A stretch of 64,000 bases of DNA from Serinus canaria. Lineage: Eukaryota > Chordata > Aves > Passeriformes > Fringillidae. The position numbers were made by a program, and so were the translations under genes. Under the pieces are notes generated by a model. The model searched no databases, had not been told where the DNA came from, and saw only the letters and a list, made by a program, of their open reading frames with translations. The DNA lies in NCBI RefSeq assembly GCF_022539315.1, contig NC_066343.1, positions 47,109,705 through 47,173,704 on the forward strand, given 5' to 3'. This document shows positions 49,213 to 59,500 of this stretch, piece after piece (within the stretch, counting starts at the first letter, position 1; the number at the start of each line of letters is the position of its first letter).

Positions 49213-50726
49213 GTAAGAGACAGCAATAACTCACTGAGACTTCTGTGATCACAGGCTGATTACTGAGGCTATGACAGAAAAGAAACACGGATTGTTTAGA
49301 AATACATATTTTGATTGAGGGTTTGGGAGGGTGTTTTTCTAGTTTATGCTGCAAAATATATTTCTTCGTTAGCTTTTGAAATAATTAAGTAATTTCTTTT
49401 TTTAAAAGAAAAGCCTGCTTGAAAAAAAAAATTGAAACTTTGAAAAAAAAAAGCCCAAAGACACATATGCTGTATGGGTGTGCTTTATTTCCTAAAATTC
49501 CAACTTAAACCTAAAAATGCTAGAAAATGTTACTGGGAAATGTACATCCCTTTGTTTATTAATGATATTTTTATGGACACTTCTTTGTAAATAAGCTTCC
49601 CTTTTATCTACTGAATTATCAGGTAAAATATTCACGTCATTGTGAGTTCCAGTGGTTTGCAAACGTACAATACAGAAGGGAAATGCATAACTAGATAAAT
49701 GGTCTTGATGTTGAAAATAAGGCTGTATGTTATGGTCAAGGAGGATATTAATATGTCAGTAGTTCTGAGGTCAGAAGGAACACACTCTCAAATACTTTAT
49801 TAAATTTTTATTCATTAATCACTGCTTTATTAAAGCTGTTTAATCTGATAGTCAAGAAGCACGAATAGAGAAATATTTAAAATAGTGTTTTTACCACCTT
49901 TGCAGAAATCAACTTCTACTTAAATTGTCTTTGTTTTGATTATGTTCCAGTAGACTTGTTTTCTACTGCAATATATTTGCATGGAGTCTGATGCTAATTA
50001 GATGCTAAATCTTCCTGAGCCTCATGTTTTTGTCAAGCTTAGTATATTAAGTAAAAAAGGTAGTGAATTTAACTTCATAAAAGCAGGAAATTAGGTGCTT
50101 GAGATGCTGTCAATTAGCTGCTGAAGTTGACATGAAAAATACTACTAAAGGGTTAAGTGAGCATGCAAATCTCGTTCCTGATCTTCTAAATAATGACTGT
50201 ACTGAGATGATGCTGCCCCAGAAGGAGTGTGTCTGCAGAGTAATGAATGTGGCTAAAGACCCACCTGGCAGAAGTAGAAAAGGAAGAGTCTGGAGGCTTG
50301 AGTTTTGCTCCAGCCTTTCTTCTTTAGTCTGTTCCAGTATACTGCTCCTAGCAGCTGGGGCAAATCAGGTGTGTTTCAGGAGCACATCTTCTAATTTAAC
50401 TTCATCTTAGTGTGGGAATATTTTTGGCATGCTCTGGGACCTGTCTAGCATAGGAACTTAAGCACAGTAAATGCAAATAATTGAAAGGTTTTATTCAGTG
50501 TCCTTCTGAGGCTACAATTTCAGTGGTGGCTCATTGTTTCTGGCTGAAGTTTTCATCTGTTACTCAGCACTTTTGTAAAAACGTTAAAGAGTTTTACAGT
50601 GAAAGAAATATACATACAAATCTTTGAAACATGAAAAGAAAAAATATTGTTCTTGAAGTCTAGCTTATGCCTAAGAGAAGTAATTATTTGTATACAGATA
50701 TGTAATGAGTGGAGTTAATGGCTTAC

Positions 50727-51725
50727 TAGAATCACAGAATTGTTTTGTTTGGGAAAGGTCTCTAAAATCATTAACTCCAACCATTAACCAAGCATCTTAT
50801 GTTCAAGCCATGTCCTGAAGTGTGACACCCACATGTTTTCTGAGCACTCCAGGGCCAGTGATTCGACCGCTTTCCTGGGAAGGCTGTCTGTTCCAATGCC
50901 TCATGACCCTTTCATCATGAAGAATTTTTTCCTAATGTCTAATCTGAACCTCCCCAGCATACCTTGAGGCCATGTCCTCTTCCTGTATCACTTGTTAACT
51001 TGGAAAAAGAGATTGCCCCCACCTGGCTTCTTTTAGGCAGTTGTAGGGAGCATAGCTCCCTCAGCTGCTTCTCATAGGACTTATGGTCCAGACCCTCCCC
51101 ACATCCATTGTCCTTCTCTGGACATGCTCCAGCACCTCCATGTCTTTCTTGGAGTGCTCCAGAACTGAGCTCAGGATTTGAGGTGTGGCCTCACCAGTGC
51201 TGAGTACAGGGGGACAAGCCCTGCCCTGCTCCTGCTGGCCTTGCAATTGCTGACAAAAGCCAGGATGTCAGATGTGCTCAATGACATTCCCAAGCATCAA
51301 GGCCAGGTTGACAGGCCTGTAGTTTCCTGGATCCTCCTTCTTGCCCATCTTGTTGATGGATGTCCTGTTTAGAAACCTCTAGTCAACAAGAACATCCCCA
51401 GTTAGGCAGAACTGCTGGTACATGAGGGAAGGAGGAGTACTCAGTAAGTACTTTAATCAACTCTCTTGCTACCCTTAGGTGTATCCCCTCCAGTCTCACA
51501 CAGTTGTGCTTGTCTAAGCAGTGTAGCAGGTTGCTGACAATTTTTTCCAGGATTGGGGAGACTTAATTCTGCTCCCCATCATTGTCTTCCAGCTCAGGGG
51601 GCTGGATACCCATACAACAGTTGATATTGTTATCAAAAAATTTAGGCAAAGAAGGCATTAACTACCTTAGCCTTTACCTCATCAATCGTCTCTATGTTTC
51701 CCTCTTCATCCAATAAATAATGGAA
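50727..51725 (-). mobile_element. CR1 LINE fragment, ~1 kb, reverse orientation
   Basis: The longest CR1 copy in the window. Its 3' end is at 'agaatcacagaattgttttg'. It continues through 'ctgggaaggctgtctgttcc', 'gctccagcacctccatgtct', 'ggatcctccttcttgcccat' (reverse transcriptase ORF remnant) and 'gcaaagaaggcattaactac', to 'ttcatccaataaataatgg' at its 5' side. That interior part derives from the 3' portion of ORF2. It is decayed by stops and indels. Confidence 0.93.
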
Positions 51726-53106
51726 TAATAACTAGATAGATAAGCCTAATTTTCTGCACTCCATTTATTTAGATGCAAAATCTTACCTATCTATTTAGTA
51801 TTCATCATAATTAAAATGAAGCATGAGGGAAAAAAACCCTGCTGCCAAGTGCGAACATATAAAATTAATTTATTGTAATTAATTTTTAATTTACATTGAG
51901 AAGGTAAAGTTATTAAGAAATGACAGAATTTGTGGCACTTGTAAACACAGTAATTCCATGTCATTGATCTGAAGAGAGCTGGAGAGGATTTAAGGCATAC
52001 TTTTCCTTGCAGGGCTATAGTTTATCTGTGAAGTTTGCAGTTTTCTGTGAAGCTATTTGAGCAGAACATCTGCCATCTGTTTCTGCTAGGAACTCCTCTT
52101 CTTTGCTATAATCCTTTTCACAGACTGGAGTATTACCATTATTATTAAAAATAGAGTACATCAAATTATGTTCTTTTTTCTCATTATTGTACCTCTTAAG
52201 GTCCCTCGACACAGGTCAGGCCATTATACTACTCAACCAAATATCTAAGGAGAAAAATCTTACCCCAGTAGATTTGTCTTAGTCTGTTACAGTGTTAACT
52301 TCTCTGCTAACATGTTCCCAATATGTGAACAGTCACAGTGAAATCGAGCTACAGTTCTTTTGTTAGTAAAAGCAGATTTTCACTGAAATTAACTTCAGCT
52401 GGAGATACCATGTCATTAAAATCTGAATAAATTTAACTTAGGTGTTTACATCCTACTGGACTATTTATTCATCTCCCAGCCAGCAACACACCATCAAATA
52501 ATATGCAATATTTTTTTTTTTTTAAATGAACATAGAGAAACTACAGAAATGCTATACATTCAGGATATCATCTTTGTTGGGTTTGTTGTTCTTTCACTTT
52601 CAAATATATGGATTTTATTTTCTGCAATTTATTCTGCAAATTTAGCAGAATTAGATAGGGGGGTACTGCAAAGGATAAGGTAACTGAGGGAAGGGGTTAG
52701 GGCTGATGTGGTTATGTGTTGGGTTCCTTTTACTGAGAAATCTGCTGTTGCCCTCATAAAATGAGGCATTTCTCAACATTGCCTACAGATAAAACAAAGG
52801 ACAGAGTGGTGAATATTCTATCAGTACAAGTGCATCAATGTAGATGATTTGACAGAGTTGTTATTCTAATGATTTATTTCTTTAGATTATGAAAGCATCC
52901 ACAGTTTGCTTGGAGCTTTCCAGGAAGACTAACTGCTTCCAGTGGGAGAGCAAAACAATTTTGAATTAATCCATAATGTACAGAAGTGTGAGAGAAAAAA
53001 ATTCTAAATTACATTGGCATGTCTGGATGGGGTGTTTTCACTTGGAGAAGTGAATGAGGCACTCCTATAAAATTATTGATTGTCATAAACTTCAGTACTT
53101 TAAAAG

Positions 53107-53178
53107 ATGTCTAAACAGCCACATTCCAAAAATGCTGTCAATATGTCTAAACAGCCACATTCCAAAAATGCTGTCAAT
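53107..53178. repeat. Perfect 36-bp tandem duplication
   Basis: The unit starting atgtctaaacagccacattc and ending aatgctgtcaat occurs twice in a row (53107-53142 and 53143-53178) with no mismatch. Non-repetitive composition and perfect identity suggest a recent duplication. Confidence 0.95.
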
Positions 53179-56100
53179 CATATATTTTGTATAAGGAAAG
53201 ACCTGATAAGATAGAGATATCAAAATAATTTGAAACCTAAGTCCTTGGGGTAAATTTGCATTTCTAACCACAATTTTAAATTACTCCCAATGCAGAAGAT
53301 TAGGCATAGATTTTTGACACAAAATAGAAGAAAGCAATATTTTATCTTTGGTGATATTTAGACAACCATTTCAGTACAAATATGTTGTACTTGTCATAAA
53401 ATTTTCAATTCAGCATGAGGATGTTATAAAATTTTACAGTCTACCAGCACAGCACAGGAAATGTCTTGGTTTTCCTTTCACTTTTTATTGTCTACATTCT
53501 TCAATAATGTAAAGAGATCTAAAGAGCTCTAACCTAAGGAGTTTCCTATCTTACCTTGTTCAGAAAGGATCAAATTTATTTCTGGCTTCTCTCCTTATTG
53601 GATGAAGTAACTCCGTAGATAAATTTTACACTTTGCCTTGACATTTGGAATAGCCCACAGTTCTGTATCTGGGACCAAGATCCCAGGTCCGTGTGTGTTA
53701 TCCAAAAATGCGGATGTGTTAGATAAGCCCATATGCCAGTGAATGGGTCACAGCAGTGCCAAGGTCTCTTTGAGTAAACATGAAAATACCCAATCTCTCA
53801 GTAGGATTTAATTTTTAAGTCTGTTGTTTTTCCACAACTGGAATAGCGGAAGAAAAGTCTGTCACATCCTTACCTTTCTACAAGTTACCTATGAAACACA
53901 GAATTAAATCATTAACCTGGTGCACAAATTTTGGAGGTCTCTATTCCACACGGGACAGTTAAGGTAAAGAAGGGGTAATAATTAAGCCTCACAAAAGATT
54001 TCATCAAATAAGGCAGCCCGGTTGTGCAGAGGAAAATTAACTGAAATTAAGTAGTTTGAGTGGGTTCTGAGAGATCCAGGGCTCAGGCAGACTTCAATCT
54101 GCCAGTCAGCCAGAGAAATAAATTGAAGCATGCCTCAAAAGTGACTGATTTTTTTATCCTCATTTAACTATAAAATGTGTCACACTTATAAGTAATTTTT
54201 GTAATTGGGTGCCAATTAAACAATTATCTCATTATATCTTATGAACTAAATAAGATGCTTTTAAATACAAGAAAAATAAATAGTGTTACTACAGCTCTAA
54301 GACCTTTCTTTTTTTTTAATTAGATAAGTGCTCACTTATTCCCTGAGTTGCTAAGGAATTTCCACAAACTTATTTCCATAATAAAGCAGAAAAAGCATAA
54401 AACATGTTCAGAGGAAAAGGGTGCAAACAAAAGAAAAAAAAAAAAAGGTGTGGAAAAAGTGATGTCTGGATTTAGTTACCTGCTTTGCACGACAGCAAAA
54501 AATTTTTTGCACGGTTTATCCCCTCAACATCTGTTTATGAGAATCATGACAATGTTGAAGGAAGTACTGTGCTTTGTCTCCATGGCAAAAAAAGACTAAA
54601 ATGCTTTCTGATACTGAGCCAGCATACATATAGCTCTTCTTAAGCACATGTCTCACATGGAGGATTTAGGCACCTAAGAGAGTTACAGCTTCCGATGCAA
54701 ACAGCACTTCTCTGATATCCCATTCTACTTTGAAACCTGGAGGAACCCAGAATCTGCTTAGCTAGGAGATGAAGTTGAAAAGTCTTCTCTTCACAAGAGT
54801 TAACCCTTTTTTACCCCCTCGGATTTTAGACCTTAGTTTTTGTAACATCTTATTTTATTTGACATTTTTAGATCAGGATCTGAAAATTAGTTTTCCCCTG
54901 TTCTCACTGTAGGTGACTTGTACACATCAGTCAGAGGTGGTGCTTCTGCTATGAGGCTGTGGAGACCCCAGTGCTCCTTGTTAAAACTCACTCTGTTGCA
55001 GAAAAAGATAAAATGTTTTCATTCGAAAATAATTGATCAAGTTTTGAAGAACATAAAATATTCTGGAATAAAAGTGGAATAATTTTGCAATATTATATAT
55101 GCATTTGCAATTATTTTAGAATAGCTGTTGCAGAATTGATATATTTCTCTAGAGATTGTCTTGTAAATTTGTCTTTGTAATTTCATGCTCTGGCCTAGCT
55201 CTGGCTCTGTGAAAATGAAATTTTAAAGTAACAGTAATTTTCATGTACTAAAGGCACTCTAGGTAAATTTTCATGAATGCTGAATTCTTACTGAATAAGG
55301 GTTATCCTTACTTTTTTCCATTTTCTATGTCAGAATTTAAAGTACCTATTTTTTTCTATCTTTTTGATAAGGATAAGTCTCAACAACCACTGTTACTTAT
55401 TGCTTCCTTTTTCTGTAAAGGGATATCTTAATCAACATAGATTGGTATGTAAAAGAGTGTTCTGTAAATTATTAAATGAAAATGAGTTGTTTGTAAAGTC
55501 ACAGACAATTAATGCAATGCGGACTTAAAGTACCGCTTATTTCCTAAAGAAATTTTGGTGACAATTATGGGTCACATTTTCACTTCATGTAGATTATAGT
55601 CTCTATTCTAGCAGATTTGCTCTTTAATTTCTAACTTTGTTCTTGTTTATTGTGGGTATGTGAACCTACAGTTCCAAACTGGTAAATAAATGTATGTGTC
55701 ATAAATGTTTCTAAAAGCCTTTATCAAAAACGCCAACAACAAACAAAATCCTAATTTAACACACTAATGACAAGCCTAAAACACCCTCTTGATTAGCTGT
55801 GATAAAGAAATATAATTAACAGGTCTAATGTCTGTTAATATAAATAGTATGATTTCTGACCTTACTCTTTTAGTTTTTTCCTTGAACTTGTGGCAGAAAT
55901 AGTATTTCGTGTTCCTTAGTCATGTGTTTACCGCAGATTAACCAGAGGATAATTCTACACTGTAATCAAACCATACATTGATATTTAATACATGCAAAGG
56001 GATTACTGCAAAGGGCTGCCTAAGATCAATTACATTTGGCAATCTTCTACCAAATCTGGTTATAAAATTTTTTAATGGGTACAATTTCAACTATGTTTTG

Positions 56101-57186
56101 CATGTGGTAGTTTTGGGGTTTTTCTTTTCTTTGAGTTTTCAGGTGTTTATATCTCTTTTTTTTAAAAAAAAAAAAAAAAGAGATACCATATTTAAAAGAG
56201 AATTTGAAGGCATGTTTCAGCATGATATTTCTTTTGACTTTTTTAGCATGTCACAGGACCTGTTGTAATTTAGCTGTATTTTGTCTTTAAGTTTTTGTGT
56301 TGTCATGACATATGTTGATTGGTGTGGGAGTGTGTCATCAAATAAGTGTATTTTCTTATTTGTAACCACAAAAAGAAGTGAGTTTAGCTGTATTTTAACT
56401 GGCATCTTTTGAGTCAAGTTCTGCACCTGCTCAATTGAAGCCTCATGCTTTTGCATGAGGTGTGATGACATCTTAGGATGTTTATTCATAGCATATTCTG
56501 TTATGATTCACAGACTGATTACATAACAAAAACCCTCCAGCAGTTCTTTTAAAAAATAACTACTTCTATCATATCAGTAGAGCCCATTTAATGTATTTAA
56601 AGTATGAAAATAGAACAAATGCAATTACTTCGTAAGTTAACTGCCAAATGTTATTTGAGGAAAGTTATTCAAAGAGTAATTGCTGAAAATGAGATGTAGA
56701 GGAAGGGTTTAAATGCAGTTAAAATTTGTCAGTTTCTGAATTTGTAAGTAGTTCCTCTTTTTGCCTTAGAAAAATTTACCTTTGAATTTCTTATTTGCAC
56801 AAAATGTTTAACGTGAAATCTCCCCTTGGAAATGTCAAGTGTCATATAGGGAAATGTATAAATAAAAATAATTTTAAAACGGAATGGGTGTTCAGCATCT
56901 TTAGAAAAATATTCCTTCACAGTAAGGTAATTATTATTATTATTTGTGTTCATGAAGCTGGTGATTTAGTCAGGTTCATTGTGTGATGAGCAAGTCTCAT
57001 ACTCACTGGGTTTATGACCTTTTATATTTACAGTAGGGTAACTGCACCTTTAAATATCTTAGTTGAGTTGCCAGACGCTGTTTTGTGCATGTCTGAAGTG
57101 CCTGTATGTACAAGATGATTGATTATGATGGTCTACTGCTGTTACTAATTTGTTTCCCATTTCCGATTGGCTTTTACTTTTTACAG

Positions 57187-57306
57187 CTTTGAGCAGTAAT
57201 TCAGTCCCCTACGCCTCCCTGATTGGCTCTGTGTCCTCCCTCTCTAGCCAAACTACCACTCAGTCCTTATATGATAATAACTCTCTCCCACGATTCGCTC
57301 GAAAAG
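57187..57306 (+). CDS. PTPRD: Candidate 120-nt PTPRD juxtamembrane cassette exon
   Basis: Between tttttacag and g|gtctaa lie 120 nt open in exactly the frame required: phase 1 in (A as G|CT) and phase 1 out (G|). It adds 40 residues, starting A-L-S-S-N-S-V-P-Y-A-S-L-I-G-S and ending S-L-P-R-F-A-R-K. About 14 residues are Ser and four Thr, with two Tyr and a basic end (R-F-A-R-K). It is visibly more GC-rich, with varied codons, than the AT-rich intron around it. A consensus branch point (tactaat, 57143-57149) lies 38 bases upstream. The donor gtctaa is weak, as expected for a regulated exon. I do not recognise this segment from canonical LAR-family proteins; it would lie in the cytosol between the TM segment and D1. 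Function unknown, but a phosphorylatable linker is plausible. Confidence 0.75.
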
Positions 57307-58853
57307 GTCTAAACATCTTTGTCTCTATTATTTTCTCTGTTCAAGCACTGTTTTAGATGTACATCAGTCCACCTCCATTTCTGGATCAATCTAGAGTTCT
57401 CTTGTGCCTTTTCACCCACATATTTTCCACAGGGGTGCTTGATCTGGATCAATCCGTCCAATTATTAGATGACTAATCTTATTTTGAGAGTAGCCAAGTC
57501 CTAAGTAAAATTTGTAAGAAAATGGGAGAGAAGCAGAGCTGCAGCAAATAAATTAGTACTTAGAGACTAATTTTTAAAATTGAAATTTTTAAGGAATCTC
57601 CCCACCAATCTGAATATTCTGCTTATTAAGTTGACTGACAACTTGCTTTAATGTCTTACCATCACAGATGTGCTATGAAGATTCCCTAAAACATATGTAT
57701 AGGGTCAGAAAAATTAGGGCCAGTGCAGCTGGACATTATTTTGGAGTCTGTCACGATGCTTGAAATGGCAAAGAATCCAAAAGAAAACAGAAATTAAAAA
57801 CAAAATGAGAAGAATTAAAAGAATTAAAGCACATACTATAGTGTGACTGTGTTGTAGCCACATGGTCATTTTCAGCTATGTTTAAAGGAAATGCTAGTCA
57901 ACTGTCTTAGGCATGCTCTTGAAAGTCACGGTGACAAAGCAAACTGCATTGTGCAACATGCCTTCCAGCTTGAGCCCCCTTGAGTCATCAGTGTTTTCCC
58001 TTCGTAATTTCAAGAGATCCTGGGGTTCACTAGCTTAACTTTTTCTTGCCAGCTCTGATTTCTTCCCTAAGCTATTGAAACCTCACTTTCGTTTTAGGTG
58101 TGATAGTCTAAAGTATGAAGAGAAGAATGTAAGCATTTTGGAGAAAGCTCATGAAGAGTGATAGCTTGAAATAAATATGTTTCACAAAATTTTGCCTGTC
58201 AAATCTTAAGCTGGCAGATTGTTCTAGTTGACCCCACATCTTTTCTGTCTTTTTGGTTTGTTTTTTATTTTTAATTTTTGCCTTGCTCTCCCTATACCCC
58301 CTTACACACCCATCTGTACTTCCAATTCCAAGTTCTTCTTCTTTTTCACTTAGTATCTTCATCAGTGGACAAAGATGTTTACACCTGAAGTAGATTGTAG
58401 GTACTTTTAGGGGTTGATAAAATGGGATTTCAGATTAAGCATATTTTAAGGTACTAGTGCAGTCAGCATGCGAGTCCAGCCAAACTGTACAACCCCTGCC
58501 TCTACAATCTGCTACTAGTGAAAACATTTTTGAAGTTCTAATTGTCTTATGTCCAATGTTGTCTTCAGTGACTGTTGTCTTAAAGCAGTGATGCATGTTG
58601 TTCTAGTCATTCATAGCTGCATGTCAGTCACCTCAGAATTCTGTAAAATACTTAAGTATTTCTAATTTAGAGTACACAGTCAGTCTTCTATACCTTGATG
58701 CATTACTACTACTACTACTATTATTATTATTATTAATAATAATAATAATAATAATAATCTTCATTCTTTCCATTTCATTATTTTATGCTTTATTTTACAA
58801 GTTTATTTTATGTTGGTTTAGGTTTCTTTTTATTTTTAAAATTTCCTTTGCAG
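57307..58853 (+). other. PTPRD: PTPRD intron between the two juxtamembrane cassettes, 1.5 kb
   Basis: Holds the CTA/TTA/TAA palindromic repeat at 58707-58758 about 100 bases before the next exon. It ends in tttcctttgcag at 58842-58853. Confidence 0.8.
58707..58758. repeat. Palindromic CTA/TTA/TAA trinucleotide tract
   Basis: Five CTA-type units, five TTA units, then about eight TAA/AAT units. The TTA half is the reverse complement of the TAA half, so the transcript could fold into a long A-U hairpin. It lies 95 bases upstream of the 42-nt cassette exon. Confidence 0.92.
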
Positions 58854-58895
58854 GTTCAGGTGTCTCTGGTTACCTTGGTAACCTTCATTATTCAA
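58854..58895 (+). CDS. PTPRD: PTPRD 42-nt juxtamembrane cassette exon
   Basis: Bounded by tttgcag (58847-58853) and gtttgt (58896), phase 1 at both ends. After the shared G it adds S-G-V-S-G-Y-L-G-N-L-H-Y-S-S. The mammalian PTPRD insert I recall is S-D-D-S-G-Y-P-G-N-L-H-S-S-S, the same length with ten of fourteen residues identical. It corresponds to the LAR-family alternatively spliced juxtamembrane insert (meD, LASE-a type). The donor gtttgt is weak but followed by a T-rich stretch, the kind of context U1 and TIA1 can rescue. Both acidic residues of the mammalian insert are replaced by G and V here, so its charge is lost. Confidence 0.85.
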
Positions 58896-59402
58896 GTTTG
58901 TTTTTCTTGATTATGCATAAGTCACTTTGTTTTCTGTCAAAACAATATTGTTTCCCCTTTAGGGCTCTTTCAGTGTCTGTTTCTCAGTTCACATTTCTTC
59001 ATCTAATTCAATAGAGTTTTCATTTCATGCATTGCAGTAGAAGGGGTTTGAAATGACATTAAGAGTCATTACTCAAAGCAGAGGTCAACATCAGGTCTAA
59101 CTGTTTCATTTATCCATGCCTAGCTAAACTCATTGACTCATATGAAAGTAGTTTTTTCCTCTACACCAGGAATGTTAGCTTTGGGAATACATTTGGTGAC
59201 TTCTTTTAATTTGGCTTCAGAGCTCATCTATGCAGAGCATGTCCTGCTTTGAGTAACCAAACTATTTGCCTGCTTCTCTCACATATGACATCTTTACTAC
59301 TTACACATTTATAGACATTCTAACTACTGCTTTTTCTAAATTTTAGAGCAATGCCATCACTGTAGTTTACTTTAAATTTTGTTCTTCTTTCTTGTTCAAC
59401 AG
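58896..59402 (+). other. PTPRD: PTPRD intron, 507 bp
   Basis: T-rich intron between the 42-nt cassette and the next constitutive exon. It ends in gttcaacag at 59394-59402. Nothing else seen. Confidence 0.85.
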
Positions 59403-59500
59403 GTATGGCCAGTCATCCCCCAATACCTATCTTGGAACTTGCAGATCACATTGAAAGATTGAAAGCAAATGACAATTTGAAGTTCTCACAGGAATATGAG
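59403..59500 (+). CDS. PTPRD: PTPRD exon: wedge helices leading into phosphatase D1
   Basis: This 98-nt exon starts in phase 1 and ends in phase 0. After the shared codon it encodes [20 protein letters not shown] through L-K-F-S-Q-E-Y-E. This is the helix-turn-helix 'wedge' at the N-terminal edge of the first catalytic domain, practically invariant across vertebrates. The M here is internal, not an initiator. The donor is gtaatt at 59501. The following exon (human S-I-D-P-G-Q-Q-F) is not found before 64000. Confidence 0.97.

Larger units (their letters stand above)
49213..57186 (+). other. PTPRD: PTPRD intron, 8.0 kb
   Basis: Contains a CR1 fragment of nearly 1 kb (50727-51725), a perfect 36-bp tandem duplication (53107-53178) and poly-A runs (54433-54446, 56163-56178). 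Its 3' end has a consensus branch-point tactaat (57143-57149), a pyrimidine-rich stretch and tttttacag. The open stretch at 50099-50410 has no family signature. Confidence 0.8.
1280..59500 (+). other. PTPRD: PTPRD gene, internal part (Ig3 to start of D1)
   Basis: This is the span of the recognisable exons of receptor-type tyrosine phosphatase delta. In vertebrates the protein is a mostly presynaptic adhesion receptor. Its Ig domains bind postsynaptic partners such as IL1RAPL1, IL1RAP, Slitrks and SALMs, and its cytoplasmic phosphatase domains recruit liprin-alpha. Fifteen constitutive exons (3362 nt) join with matched phases and no stop, giving 1120 whole codons plus the two bases that complete the first. 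Four cassette exons of 27, 12, 120 and 42 nt each preserve the frame. Every junction has AG and GT. The gene is incomplete: Ig1-Ig2 and the 5' end lie before the window, and the catalytic D1 and D2 exons lie after it. The identity rests on near-identity to mammalian PTPRD recalled from memory, including paralogue-distinguishing stretches such as the one after the transmembrane segment. Confidence 0.96.

Noticed and set aside
50099..50410. 103-codon + frame just upstream of a CR1 copy
   Set aside because: No domain, no matching splice phases, and the ATG start is in mid-intron. Nothing links it to PTPRD or any family.
51061..51372. Open frames on both strands with fairly normal amino-acid content
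   Set aside because: They lie inside the decayed CR1 copy at 50727-51725 and do not form a complete ORF2.
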